Source: Bradyrhizobium sp. Ec3.3
GTDB lineage: Bacteria; Pseudomonadota; Alphaproteobacteria; Rhizobiales; Xanthobacteraceae
DNA length: 64,000 nucleotides
Assembly (NCBI RefSeq): GCF_000472925.1
Contig: NZ_AXAS01000001.1
Location: forward strand, 310,001 to 374,000
Direction: 5' to 3'
A program made the translations under genes and the position numbers. Below are positions 20,173-29,321 of this stretch, one piece after another. The notes beneath the pieces are model-generated. The model saw only the letters and a list, made by a program, of their open reading frames with translations, ran no database searches and was not told the origin of the DNA. Positions within the stretch are counted from its first letter, which is position 1. Every line of letters starts with the position of its first letter.

Positions 20173-21237
20173 ATGCACCAGACAGGTTACACACGCGCGA
20201 GCACGCTTGGTCCGATTGCCAAGGTCGTGACGGCAGCCGGGGGATCGATCGAGCGGGTCTTTCGCCGTGCCGATCTTCCCCTCGCCCTGCTGGAATCGCC
20301 GGACACGCTGTTGCCGCTGCGCGATCATTTCCGGCTGTTGATGGTGACTTCGCGGGAATTGCACGACGAAGTCTTTGCGGCCCGGCTTGGTCGACAGACG
20401 TCGATGGCTGGCCTCGGCGTTTTCGGCAGATGGGTCACTCAGGCCCCGACCTTGCTCGAGGCGATGCACCGCGCCGGGACGAGCCTGCCGCACATGCTGC
20501 AGACCGCCACGCAGCTGGTCGTCCGCCGACACGGCAGCGAAATTCACTGGTCGTATGAATTGACCGACCCTGCGCGCGACGGGCGCCAGCAGAACGAGAT
20601 GCTCGCGATCTGGTACATGATCGCTGTCGTCAGGCATTTTGCCGGCGCATGGTGGCTGCCGAGCCGGATCATCTTTGAGGGTCTCCCGCCCCGGCTGCGA
20701 TGTCCGATCGGCGAGTTGATGTGTACCGACACGGCGATTGGCAACACTGCCAGCGCGATCGTGTTCGACCGGCGGCTGCTGACGGCCGTCAACCCAAATC
20801 TCGGACGGGACGATGGGCTGACCGCGACCGAACTCGGACGCATTTTCGACCTGCCGGATCCAGAAGACCTGCCGGGCCGTCTTTCCGTACTGATCGAATT
20901 GGAGCTGCTCGATCGGCGTCCTACCCTTTCACGCATCGGAATCCGGTCGGGACTCGCGAGACGAACACTGCAGCGCAGGCTCAGCGAAGTCGGACTGAGC
21001 TATAGCGACCTGTTGCGAAACGCGCTGCAGCGACGGGCGGTGAAACTGCTGTGTCAGACGGACCGATCGATCAGTGAAATTGGATCAATGCTCGGCTATG
21101 ACGACCCCGCCCACTTCAGCCGGGCCTTCGAGCGCTGGAGCGGCGTTCCTCCCACCCGTTGGCGGCGCCTACAGGAATCGCGATTGCGACCGGACGCAAA
21201 ACGTGTCGCCGGGATGATCTCGGGCCAAACGGAATAG
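20173..21237 (+). CDS. AraC-family regulator with Arabinose_bd-type N-terminal domain
   Basis: 354 residues from an ATG at 20173. The C-terminus carries two AraC-type helix-turn-helix motifs (RSGLARRTLQRRLSEVGLSY, then SISEIGSMLGYDDPAHFSRA) ending in FERWSGVPPTRWR. The N-terminal 200 residues resemble the PF12625 sensor domain of the OruR/ArgR-like AraC branch (ERVFRRADLPLALLESPD). It is divergent from the DUF3047 gene with a 135-bp spacer, so that gene is the likeliest target. Confidence 0.88.
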   Translation: MHQTGYTRASTLGPIAKVVTAAGGSIERVFRRADLPLALLESPDTLLPLRDHFRLLMVTSRELHDEVFAARLGRQTSMAGLGVFGRWVTQAPTLLEAMHRAGTSLPHMLQTATQLVVRRHGSEIHWSYELTDPARDGRQQNEMLAIWYMIAVVRHFAGAWWLPSRIIFEGLPPRLRCPIGELMCTDTAIGNTASAIVFDRRLLTAVNPNLGRDDGLTATELGRIFDLPDPEDLPGRLSVLIELELLDRRPTLSRIGIRSGLARRTLQRRLSEVGLSYSDLLRNALQRRAVKLLCQTDRSISEIGSMLGYDDPAHFSRAFERWSGVPPTRWRRLQESRLRPDAKRVAGMISGQTE

Positions 21238-21360
21238 TGCAAACGATCGGGTTGGACACTCGGTACCGTCCAGCACACAAAACTCCCCGAGCAAAGGCAG
21301 CGCGCGTGCGATGCGTTTCGGTTAAGATACCTCCTCCTGACGCATCCAGAGCCATTTCGC

Positions 21361-22122
21361 ATGAACATCGACGCGCTCGCCCGAGAGATCAGCGCCGGCA
21401 AGCCTGTCCGGTCGCTCCAGATGTCCGACGATCACTGGCCCGAGATGGATTGCACCGGCATCTCATTTGCCGACTCGGTGTTCGAGCGGGTTCAGTTCTC
21501 CAATGCCGTCTTTGAGGACGCGCGCTTTGCCAATTGCAGGTTCGTGTCGTGTCGCTTCTCGCACGGACAGCTTTCGGGCGCCCGTTTCGAGAGCTGCAGC
21601 TTTGCCGATGAGGATGGCAACCGCTGCAGCTTTGCCTTTAGCGATCTGCAACGGGCCGCGTTCAGCGCGTGCGATTTGTCGCTGGCTTCGTTCGATCGAA
21701 CCGAGCTTTTCGCAATCGAGATGCACGATTGCAATCTGACGGGGGCGAGGTTCACGAAGGTCGACTTCAGTCGTGCCCTGAGCCGCAAGCAGATCGAGAC
21801 GCGGGCGCACTTTCATGCCTGCAAGATGGACCTGGTCGAGCTCTCCGAGGTGAAATTGCCGGGTTGCAGCCTTTCCGGCAACCGGCTTCGTGAAGCCGAT
21901 TTGTCCGGCGCCGACCTGACCGATGCCGACCTGACGGACTGTGACCTGTTCCAGGCCATCCTCGATGGTGCAAAGCTCGCCGGCGCCGACCTCACCGGAG
22001 CTGAAGTGAGTGGATTGAACCTAACGACGCTTGCCGACTTCGCTGGCCTGAAGATCAGCGACGATCAGATGTTTCGGCTGCTCGACGCCATGGGGGTATC
22101 GGTACGCACGCGGGAGCTATGA
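21361..22122 (+). CDS. Pentapeptide-repeat protein
   Basis: 253 residues from an ATG at 21361. From about residue 35 the sequence is a run of A(D/N)LxX-type pentapeptides (ARFANCRFVSCRFSHGQLSG, later LREADLSGADLTDADLTDCD), which fold as a right-handed quadrilateral beta-helix. A short non-repeat C-terminus follows (KISDDQMFRLLDAMGV). Some such proteins mimic DNA and protect gyrase, but most have no known role, and nothing nearby points to one. There is no export signal, so it is cytoplasmic. Confidence 0.85.
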   Translation: MNIDALAREISAGKPVRSLQMSDDHWPEMDCTGISFADSVFERVQFSNAVFEDARFANCRFVSCRFSHGQLSGARFESCSFADEDGNRCSFAFSDLQRAAFSACDLSLASFDRTELFAIEMHDCNLTGARFTKVDFSRALSRKQIETRAHFHACKMDLVELSEVKLPGCSLSGNRLREADLSGADLTDADLTDCDLFQAILDGAKLAGADLTGAEVSGLNLTTLADFAGLKISDDQMFRLLDAMGVSVRTREL

Positions 22123-22266
22123 CCGGCCTCCGACGTCGCAAGCGCGCGCCACCGAGTTCGTCATGCCGGCCAAGAGCCGATGGATCACGCCTGGGAGGCC
22201 GAGAACACGCCGCCGGTCTTTTCGCCGGCACAGATGGCGTGATGACTCCTGTGGAACGACGCAGCC

Positions 22267-23328
22267 TCAACCGCCGACCTTACCCTGCGAGTAATTCAAG
22301 GGCACGTATGCGTACGCCTTCTCGCCGTTGCGTCGGACATGGCCCAGTCCAGGAAAAGATATGTGCGCGCCCCCGACCAAATGGCCATTCTCCGCGGCAT
22401 CTGCAAAGGCGAGCTCGTGGACGTGTTGGGCCTCTCCCGCGTCCACATCGTAACCGATCGTGACGGACGGGTCCTCGAATTGCACCGCGGCGACGTGCAC
22501 CACATCGCCCCACAGAACGAGCTTTTCGCCCCTGCCCTCGACCACGTACATGGTGTGACCGGGCGTATGCCCATACGCTGCTTGCGCACGCACGCCGGCG
22601 ATGAGGTCGGTATCGCCATCGAATACGACGAGCCTGCCGGCCTGCATGTAGGGGGTGATCGAAACCATGGCGGCCTGAAAGAAGCGCTTCGCCTCCGTTG
22701 GGGCGGCGCGCATATTTGCCTCGCTGAGCCAGAAATCGGCGTCACGCCTGTCGACGCGCACGATCGCGTTAGGAAAGGCGCGTTTCCCCCCGGCCATGAG
22801 CCCGCCGACATGATCAGCATGCAGATGCGTGAGATAGATCTCGTCGACCTGCTCCGGTTGATAACCCGCGGCGCGAAGATTGCTTAAGAGACGACCGGTC
22901 GAGGGTCCCAACAACGAGCCGGCGCCTGCGTCGATCAGCACCAGCTTGCGACCGGTATTCACCAGAAACGAATTATGGGAGGTCTCGACAAGGGCGCCGA
23001 GATAGTTGCGTTTCAGTGCTTCCTCGAGCCGAGCAGGGTCGCCCTTCAGCAGTTTCGTAGCAGGGAGCATGTTGGTGCCGTCGGACAACACCACCACCTC
23101 GAAGTCACCGAGCGTCAATCGATAGAACGCAGGCGCGTCGCCCTTCGCCATGGGCGCATCTGCAAGCACCGCTGTCGGCGCTCCCGCCCCCAGGCAGCAA
23201 AGGCAGCCGGCGGCCAGGAAGGAACGGCGGCTGAGATCGATGGCGCTGCTGGTGGCGGAGCGTTTCGAACGATCAAACAAGCGATCGAGCATCATGCGGG
23301 ACAACCCTGTGGACGTTGGAGTCCTCAT
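22267..23328 (-). CDS. MBL-fold metallo-hydrolase with Tat signal
   Basis: 353 residues from the ATG at 23328; ATGs at residues 12-13 are possible. LSRRSFLAAGCLCCLG (about 32-47) is a twin-arginine signal, so export is predicted. The metal site is complete: HLHADH (168-173), GHTPGHT, WGDVVH and a late GAHISFPGLGH. This pattern fits AttM/lactonase-like and related ester hydrolases. It is the last gene of the six-gene leftward operon, 13 bp after RidA, and may process the substrate outside the cytoplasm before import by the MFS protein of the same operon. Confidence 0.85.
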   Translation of the reverse strand: MRTPTSTGLSRMMLDRLFDRSKRSATSSAIDLSRRSFLAAGCLCCLGAGAPTAVLADAPMAKGDAPAFYRLTLGDFEVVVLSDGTNMLPATKLLKGDPARLEEALKRNYLGALVETSHNSFLVNTGRKLVLIDAGAGSLLGPSTGRLLSNLRAAGYQPEQVDEIYLTHLHADHVGGLMAGGKRAFPNAIVRVDRRDADFWLSEANMRAAPTEAKRFFQAAMVSITPYMQAGRLVVFDGDTDLIAGVRAQAAYGHTPGHTMYVVEGRGEKLVLWGDVVHVAAVQFEDPSVTIGYDVDAGEAQHVHELAFADAAENGHLVGGAHISFPGLGHVRRNGEKAYAYVPLNYSQGKVGG

Positions 23329-23341
23329 TAGAAAGAAACGA

Positions 23342-23758
23342 TTATTGCCGTTCCTCGATCACGGCCATGAAGTCACATAGCACCAAGGCAGGTCCCTCCA
23401 CCTGCAGGGGCTGGGCATGCCGGGCCGGACGGGACTGAGGGTCAGGAAACATGCGCAACCACTCCGCGTTCAGCGGCTCGCGGTTATTTCGATCCCGTAT
23501 GAACACATTTACTTTGATGATGTCGTCCGTCGTTCCGCCAGCCGCTTCAATCACGGACTTCACGTTCCCAAACATGTTTGCGCATTGGGCGGCCAGGTCA
23601 TCCGGGATGACATGAGTGGCCGGGTCGACCGGTTGAATGGCGCCCGAGACGACGATGTTGGCGATACGGCAGGCATTCGGCACCGGAAATTTATGCGCGA
23701 TCTCGGAAACGGTAACGCTCTTGCGGCCAGGCATGGCGGGACTCCTCATCATCTTCAC
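23342..23758 (-). CDS. RidA/YjgF-family protein
   Basis: 138 residues from 23758; an ATG at residue 9 (23734) may be the true start, as RidA proteins are about 130 residues. Visible are the NIVVSGAIQP and VIEAAGGTTDDIIKVNVFI blocks and the C-terminal SRPARHA with the conserved arginine. RidA enzymes hydrolyse reactive enamines/imines from PLP enzymes, and other clades are aminoacrylate peracid reductases or chorismatase-like. It is fifth in the operon. Its presence hints that an imine or enamine arises in the pathway. Confidence 0.85.
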   Translation of the reverse strand: MKMMRSPAMPGRKSVTVSEIAHKFPVPNACRIANIVVSGAIQPVDPATHVIPDDLAAQCANMFGNVKSVIEAAGGTTDDIIKVNVFIRDRNNREPLNAEWLRMFPDPQSRPARHAQPLQVEGPALVLCDFMAVIEERQ

Positions 23759-23777
23759 GTGGCAGTTTCGCGCGTCA

Positions 23778-25091
23778 TCACGGGGTTGCGGGACCTGGCT
23801 GGGTCGTGACGACGGCGAGATTTTTTCCGGCGTCGGGCCTGATCTCGTCTTCCACGCCGGACTTAAGGCTGATGCCCTTCGTTTCGGGCAGCAGTAGCGT
23901 GGCGACCAGGGCGATGCCGTAGCCGATCAACGCCACGAGCCCGATCGCCTCAGCCAGCGTGATCCACTGGGCCAGGATTCCAATGCAGGAAACCGCAGCC
24001 GCGCCGACCGCCTTGCCGAAATTGTAGGCGAAGCTTTGGCCGTTGGCCCGGATCGCTGTCGGAAACAGCTCCGTGAAGAACGGTCCCAGCACGGCATAGT
24101 TGCCGATCGTGAAGAAACCGAATGGCACTCCGAGCAGGATCAGCGTCCCGCCGGAGAGCGGCAGGAACATGTAGGCGACGGTCACGACCCAGGAGCAGAC
24201 CAGGAACAGCTGAAACGTCCGGCGGCGACCAAGCTGATCCGACAGATAGGCACTCACCAGAAAGCCGAAGAAGGCTCCACCAGTCACGAAGAACACGTAG
24301 TACCCCGAGGCGCTTGGTGACAAATGGCGAATGGTCTTCATGAAAGTGGGCAGCCAGTTCACGATGGCTCCGCCGACACCGATCACGCCGAAGGCCAGAA
24401 GCGACGACAGAATGGTGGTCGGAAGAATGGCGGGCCGGAAGATGGCCGCCAGGCCGGGGAGTTGGTCCCTCTCCGCGAGAGCGGCGCGCGTATTTGTGTA
24501 CACCTCCGGCTCTGTGAGGCCGCGACGCAGATAGAGAACAAGCAGCCCGGGCAAGACGCCGATCATCAGCAGAACGCGCCAGCCATAATCGTGCGGAAGG
24601 AGCGCGAAAACGACACCCGCCAGAATGGCGGCCATGCTCCAGCCGATGCCGAAACCGCTTTGGACGCAACCCACGGCTTTGCCGCGATGTGCCGGGCGGA
24701 TGATCTCACCCATCAGAACCGCGCCCGCGGCCCATTCACCGCCGAACCCCAGTCCTTGCAGCACGCGCACGACGATGAGTTGATCGAAATCCCGGGTGAA
24801 CCCGGCGATGAAGGTGAACAGCGAAAACCAGAGGATCGTGAACTGCATCACCCGGACTCGGCCGAACCGATCGGCCAAATATCCGCAGGCCCAACCACCG
24901 ATCGCTGCGGAAAGAAGAGTTGCCGTTGCGAGGTAGCCTGCCTGCGCCGTGCTCATCCCCCAGGCCGCGATCAGGACAGGGAGCGCGAAACTGAAGAGCT
25001 GCGCGTCCATGGCGTCGACCGCCCAGCCCGCGAAACAACTCCAAAACGTACTACGCTCACGGTCAGTCAATTCCCGATACCAACCGAACAT
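23778..25091 (-). CDS. MFS transporter, SHS/AAHS-like organic-acid importer
   Basis: 437 residues with about 12 membrane segments. The N-terminus (WAVDAMDAQLFSFALPVLI) has the acidic positions of TM1 seen in organic-acid and sialate carriers. The loop 2-3 motif GYLADRFGRVRV is intact, and TM4-5 shows GLGFGGEWAAGAVL. This is closest in style to the lactate/sialic-acid (SHS) and aromatic-acid (AAHS) proton symporters. As part of the operon it probably imports the pathway substrate. Confidence 0.87.
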   Translation of the reverse strand: MFGWYRELTDRERSTFWSCFAGWAVDAMDAQLFSFALPVLIAAWGMSTAQAGYLATATLLSAAIGGWACGYLADRFGRVRVMQFTILWFSLFTFIAGFTRDFDQLIVVRVLQGLGFGGEWAAGAVLMGEIIRPAHRGKAVGCVQSGFGIGWSMAAILAGVVFALLPHDYGWRVLLMIGVLPGLLVLYLRRGLTEPEVYTNTRAALAERDQLPGLAAIFRPAILPTTILSSLLAFGVIGVGGAIVNWLPTFMKTIRHLSPSASGYYVFFVTGGAFFGFLVSAYLSDQLGRRRTFQLFLVCSWVVTVAYMFLPLSGGTLILLGVPFGFFTIGNYAVLGPFFTELFPTAIRANGQSFAYNFGKAVGAAAVSCIGILAQWITLAEAIGLVALIGYGIALVATLLLPETKGISLKSGVEDEIRPDAGKNLAVVTTQPGPATP

Positions 25092-25135
25092 CTGATCCGT
25101 CCCTGGATTTGTTTTTTGTTGTTTGTTTGCGCTTG

Positions 25136-25930
25136 TTAGACGACGAGAGGCGTCAGACCTCCGTCCATCGTCACGGAGGCGCCGGTCACGTACGACGCCC
25201 GTGCGCTTGCGAGGTACAGCACAGCATCGGCCACCTCCTCCGGGTTGGCATATCGGCCGAGCGGAATGCGCTGCTGATTTTGTCGGAGCAGTTCCTCTGG
25301 CGGCTTGCCGGTCAGGCGGGACTCAGCCTCGAGCGACATCTGCACACGATCGGTGAGCGTGGCTCCGGGGTTGACCACGTTGATGCGGACGCCGGCATGT
25401 CCCCAGGCCGCCGCCAGTCCGGCAGAGGCGAGCATGAGCGCGGCGTTTGCGGCTCCGCCCGGCAGGTGGATCGGAGACGCGATCTTGCCGCCGGTGCCGA
25501 CGATGTTGACGATCGCACCGGCCCGGCGAGCGACCATCCGGGGCAAGGCGAAGTCGATCGCGTTCATGTAGGAGAAGAATTTCGCGTCCATGGCAATCCG
25601 CCACTTGTCCGTCGTCAGCTCGCTCGGGGGAACGCGCTTGGCGCCTCCGGCCGAGTTGACGAGAACAGCGAGGGGGCCAACCTGCTCCTCAACCGCTACG
25701 ACCACCTTTTCCGCATCCGATGGATTGGACAGATCGCCCGCGAAGCAGGCGACGCTAATGTCGTGCTCGCCAAGCGCGGCTCGGGCCTTGTCCAGATTGG
25801 CCTCGTTGCGCGACGCAATTGCCACGCGGGCCCCTTCTCGTCCGAAGGCCTGGGCGCAGGCAAGACCGATGCCTTTGCTGCCGCCGGTGATCAGGACGAC
25901 CTTTCCGTCCAGTTCGAGATTCATTGGCAC
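25136..25930 (-). CDS. SDR-family oxidoreductase lacking the usual Tyr-Lys pair
   Basis: 264 residues; the start overlaps the end of the upstream dehydrogenase gene by 10 bp. The Rossmann part is normal: [10 protein letters not shown] (14-22), the D-L pair (GDLSN), and NSAG at 92-95. The catalytic region reads [20 protein letters not shown], so the YxxxK position is Gly158 and Asn162 instead of Tyr and Lys. The C-terminus [15 protein letters not shown] is typical. Either the chemistry differs or the protein is a non-canonical SDR subgroup. It belongs to the leftward operon. Confidence 0.86.
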   Translation of the reverse strand: MPMNLELDGKVVLITGGSKGIGLACAQAFGREGARVAIASRNEANLDKARAALGEHDISVACFAGDLSNPSDAEKVVVAVEEQVGPLAVLVNSAGGAKRVPPSELTTDKWRIAMDAKFFSYMNAIDFALPRMVARRAGAIVNIVGTGGKIASPIHLPGGAANAALMLASAGLAAAWGHAGVRINVVNPGATLTDRVQMSLEAESRLTGKPPEELLRQNQQRIPLGRYANPEEVADAVLYLASARASYVTGASVTMDGGLTPLVV

Positions 25931-26913
25931 GATTCCTGTTTGAGCGAGGCCGGATTGCGAACGTTGATTGGCGTGCCGCGCGCGAATGCCACGATCTGGT
26001 CGAAGGCGTTGCCGTAGCCGAACTCGTAATTGTCACGCTCCACATAGCCGAGATGTGGCGTGCACAGGGCATTTGGCAGCCGAAGGAGCGGATCGTCGGG
26101 ATTCGTGAGCGGCTCGCGCTCGAAGACGTCCACCGCCGCCTTGCCCGGCCGCCCCTGCTTTAGAGCTGTCACCAGAGCGCCGGGCTTAATCAGTTCTGCC
26201 CGGCTGGTATTCACAAGCAGCGCGGTTGGCTTCATCCGGGCGAGGTCGTCCGGGCCGATCATTCCCGCGGTGTCCGCGCTCAAGCGCAGATGCAAACTCA
26301 AGATATCTGACTGTTCGAACAGCTCCTTCGCGTTCGCTGCCACATGGTAGCCTGCGGCCGCCGCCCGCTCGAGCGATCCCTGCCGCCCCCACACCAGCAG
26401 CTTCATTCCGAATGCGACACCGATTTCCGCCACAAGAGCGCCAAGCTTGCCGAAGCCGTAGACGCCGAGCGTCCGGCCATGCAGTCCCAACCCGATCGTC
26501 GACTGCCATCGTCCCGAGCGCAAGGAGCAGCTTTCGAAGGGGATGTTGCGCATCGCAGCCAAGATGAGGCCCCAGGTCAACTCGACCGTGCAATGAGAGA
26601 GGCGCCCGCCCAAGGCCGAGCAGACGACCACATCGTGCCGTGTGCAGGCGTCGAGATCGATGTGGGGCACGTGCCCGTTCTGGCTGATCAGCTTGAGCTT
26701 CGGCAGGCGGCTGAGCAGCGCCGCGTCCACCTTGGTGCGCTCCCGCATCAGCACGAGCGCATCGGTCTCGGCCAGCCGCCCGGCCAAGGCGTCGAGATCC
26801 CCGACATGGTCGTTCCAGATCGTCACCTCGTGCCCCCGCAGTTTCTTGAAGCAGTCGAGGCTTCGCACCACGTCCTGATAGTCGTCGATGACGGCAACGC
26901 GCAGCCGCTGCAT
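25921..26913 (-). CDS. D-2-hydroxyacid dehydrogenase family protein
   Basis: 330 residues. The NAD-binding motif GFGKLG (153-158) and the catalytic triad Arg238 (TSRAEL), Glu267 (FEREPL) and His287 (TPHLGY) are all present, so an active NAD-dependent dehydrogenase is expected. The N-terminal catalytic domain reads [18 protein letters not shown]. Members interconvert 2-hydroxy and 2-keto acids. It starts 15 bp after the RraA-like gene and its stop overlaps the SDR start. Confidence 0.87.
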   Translation of the reverse strand: MQRLRVAVIDDYQDVVRSLDCFKKLRGHEVTIWNDHVGDLDALAGRLAETDALVLMRERTKVDAALLSRLPKLKLISQNGHVPHIDLDACTRHDVVVCSALGGRLSHCTVELTWGLILAAMRNIPFESCSLRSGRWQSTIGLGLHGRTLGVYGFGKLGALVAEIGVAFGMKLLVWGRQGSLERAAAAGYHVAANAKELFEQSDILSLHLRLSADTAGMIGPDDLARMKPTALLVNTSRAELIKPGALVTALKQGRPGKAAVDVFEREPLTNPDDPLLRLPNALCTPHLGYVERDNYEFGYGNAFDQIVAFARGTPINVRNPASLKQESCQ

Positions 26914-26928
26914 GGGATGGCTCCGCGC

Positions 26929-27675
26929 TCAAGCGTTGGTCGGGAGATCTGCGACCGAAACGCCGGCATCGATGGCTTCGCATTTCCGACTTTCGAACGA
27001 TGCCTTCTGGAGTGCGCGCACCAGCACCTCCGGTGCACGGTCGCGCGGGATGAAGCACACGCCGGTCTCATCAGCGACCACGATATCGCCCGGCGAAACG
27101 CGAACGCCGGCCACCTGAATGTCTCCGTTGATCTCGACGGTCTCGATGCGCCACTTGCCGGTCACCGGCGTGATCTCGGTGGCCCAGATCGGATAGCCGA
27201 CACGCCTGGAGTGACCGACGTCGCGGACGCCGCCGTGCACGATGGCACCGGCCTCGCCCTGCCGCTTACCGGTTTGCGCCGAAATACCGCCCATGTTGGA
27301 AATGCCGGCGACGCCATCGATCACCACCACGTCGCCGGGAAGCGCGAGGTTGTGCGCCTCGAATTCCGCCATGCGATTGACGTGATCGCGCGCGGTTTCA
27401 TAGACGTGCTCGCGCTGAAGAATGTTGCGCACCGTCAGCGCCGGGCCGACGATGGCTGAGCCCGCGATAGTGGGCTTCAGCAACGACGCCCCGATCGCCC
27501 CGGTGATGCCCATCTCATCCATGATGTCCGAAATCACGCTGGTGGCATCTCCGATCGACTTGAAGCCTTCAACCAGCCCGCGAGGGGGGCGAGGGGCGCG
27601 CGCGAGGCGTATCCGGTCGGGAGCGATTTTCCCCGTGAGTTTCGGCAGGCGGTCCTCGGTGACGGCGGGATTCAT
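26929..27675 (-). CDS. RraA-like / HMG-CHA aldolase family protein
   Basis: 248 residues, first gene of the leftward six-gene operon. The RraA fold is seen in VISDIMDEMGITGAIGASLLKP, then VVIDGVAGISNMGGISA, HGGVRDVGHSRRVGYPIWA and GDIVVADETGVCFIPRDRA. The GGVRD motif carries the Arg and Asp of the divalent-metal aldolases and oxaloacetate decarboxylases of this family. Among these, 4-hydroxy-4-methyl-2-oxoglutarate aldolase acts in aromatic catabolism. That context fits better here than RNase E inhibition. The enzymatic substrate is not determined. Confidence 0.85.
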   Translation of the reverse strand: MNPAVTEDRLPKLTGKIAPDRIRLARAPRPPRGLVEGFKSIGDATSVISDIMDEMGITGAIGASLLKPTIAGSAIVGPALTVRNILQREHVYETARDHVNRMAEFEAHNLALPGDVVVIDGVAGISNMGGISAQTGKRQGEAGAIVHGGVRDVGHSRRVGYPIWATEITPVTGKWRIETVEINGDIQVAGVRVSPGDIVVADETGVCFIPRDRAPEVLVRALQKASFESRKCEAIDAGVSVADLPTNA

Positions 27676-27791
27676 GCGATAGGGCTTCCTCAGGTGCTCT
27701 TGCGAGACCCATGCTTGGCGGCCTCGGTTTATAAGTTGCGCAAATCATTTCCCCAGTCCAATTTAGATTTTGATGGACCATCATCATCTGG
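27676..27791. promoter_or_regulatory. Divergent promoter region of the RraA-like operon and its LysR gene
   Basis: This 116-bp spacer separates the operon start from the divergent LysR gene. It is AT-rich at 27740-27790 and contains the near-palindrome ATGGACCATCATCATCTGG. This is the expected place for LysR binding. I could not fix an operator or promoter boxes. Confidence 0.4.
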
Positions 27792-28727
27792 GTGAATAAC
27801 GTGCGTTTCGACCTAAACCTGGCCGCCGTACTGGAAGCCATCATGTTGGAGCGCAACGTGACGCGTGCCGCGGCCAGCCTCGGCATGAGCCAGCCGGCGG
27901 TCAGCAACGCGCTACGACGCGCGCGTGCCCTTGCCGGGGATCGGTTGTTCCTGAAGGCGGCCGCCGGGGTGCAACCCACGGCACGAATGCTGGCAATCTG
28001 GCCAGAGCTTCATCGCTCGCTCGGGATGATCCGCTCGTCGATCACGCCGCAGCATTTCGACCCTCGTACAGAGACGACGACCTTCCGATTTGCAGTCACT
28101 GACAGCCTGGCCGTGGAAGCGGTCTCCGCCGTAACGTTGAGGTTGAGAGCTGCCGCGCCGCTGGCACGGATCGCGTTTTCCTTTCACACCAATGCAAATT
28201 CCCTGGCGGGGATTGAGCGTGGGACGTTGGACTGTGCGGTCGGCATGTTCCCGGCCCTCCCCAGGCACATGCACGTCCAAGGCGTGCGCACGGATCAATA
28301 TATTTGCGTGATGCGCCGGGAACATGAATTGGCCCACCGGCTGACCCTGAAACGGTTTGTCGCGGCCGATCATGTTTTGGTCACGCCATCCGGCACCGAC
28401 CTGGGCGTGGTCGATGGATGGCTCAGCTTGCAAGGCCACACACGATCGATTGCGGCGGTGGTCAACCACTTCGCTGATGCTTTGCGAATTGTCGCGGAAA
28501 GCGACTTGCTGACCTGCGTGCCGCAAAGTTACGTCGACGGCTATGGCCGGTCCCTCATCGCGAAGCACGAGCTCGCAGCCTTCGCGTTACCGTTCGAAAC
28601 CGAGCGAATTCTTCACAAAATGATCTGGCACGAGCGTCTTCACGCGCATCCTGCGCACCAGTGGTTTCGCGCGTTGGTCGCCGACGCCTGTAGTCTCCCT
28701 GCTGGCAGTGAAACTCCTACGCCTTAG
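27792..28727 (+). CDS. LysR-family transcriptional regulator of the divergent operon
   Basis: 311 residues from a GTG at 27792 (GTG 27801 also possible). The HTH is LAAVLEAIMLERNVTRAAAS, then GMSQPAVSNALRRAR. The DNA-binding region and effector domain (FRFAVTDSLAVEAVSAV, then RIAFSFHTNANSLAGIERGTLDCAVGMF) resemble the NodD/PcpR/LinR branch, which often senses aromatic or related plant compounds. It is divergent from the six-gene operon and very probably controls it. Confidence 0.87.
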   Translation: MNNVRFDLNLAAVLEAIMLERNVTRAAASLGMSQPAVSNALRRARALAGDRLFLKAAAGVQPTARMLAIWPELHRSLGMIRSSITPQHFDPRTETTTFRFAVTDSLAVEAVSAVTLRLRAAAPLARIAFSFHTNANSLAGIERGTLDCAVGMFPALPRHMHVQGVRTDQYICVMRREHELAHRLTLKRFVAADHVLVTPSGTDLGVVDGWLSLQGHTRSIAAVVNHFADALRIVAESDLLTCVPQSYVDGYGRSLIAKHELAAFALPFETERILHKMIWHERLHAHPAHQWFRALVADACSLPAGSETPTP

Positions 28728-29004
28728 TTCGGAATGCTGACGGTCACCGATAGGATGGACCGCGATGGACGAGCGGAGCAATCGCGAGGATTGCCGCCTC
28801 AACTCGTCGCGGCGCGCTGAAAGCGCGCCATAGCCGAAACGGGACAGGAACTCGGGAACAGGTGATGCGTTACGACGACGGCGCGGATGAGAAGGCCGCG
28901 TGGAGGTGACAAGCCCCAACTTTTGCTGCCGGGATAATCGAGTTAGCTCCGCTACCGTCCGCATCATTGACCGGCATTGGCGCACCTCGGTGAAGGAGGC
29001 CTCC

Positions 29005-29256
29005 ATGTCAAACGGCGTCGGTTCGAAACACAGCATCCAGGAAGCAGCCGGCGGCCGGCAGGACGAAAAACGCGCCGGATGGAGCTGGTGGTACCTGCTC
29101 CTCCTCATTCAATTCGTCGCCGTTCTCTGGCCGCCGTTCTACAACATGGCCGAGCCCGAGCTCATCGGCATCCCATTCTTCTACTGGTACCAGCTTCTCT
29201 GGGTCATCATTGGAGCCATCCTGACTGCAATGGTCTATTTCGCGACGGAGGAATAG
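29005..29256 (+). CDS. DUF3311 small membrane protein
   Basis: 83 residues from the ATG at 29005, with GAAGGAGG 8 bp upstream. An upstream in-frame ATG (28900) lacks a ribosome site. Two membrane segments (WSWWYLLLLIQFVAVLWPPF and a second ending in TAMVYFATEE) fit DUF3311. These small proteins are regularly encoded directly before sodium:solute symporters and probably act as a small subunit. The symporter follows 65 bp later. Confidence 0.83.
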   Translation: MSNGVGSKHSIQEAAGGRQDEKRAGWSWWYLLLLIQFVAVLWPPFYNMAEPELIGIPFFYWYQLLWVIIGAILTAMVYFATEE

Positions 29257-29321
29257 CCCGCTCGCGGGTGCAATCACGCAAGGGGAAACGATAACGAGGA
29301 GGGCCAATCGGGAGGAGTGCC

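Noticed and set aside
18823..20637. Start of the DUF3047 gene at 20637
   Set aside because: The extension overlaps the divergent AraC gene and lacks conservation; the ATG at 20037 has a good ribosome site and a Tat signal right after it.
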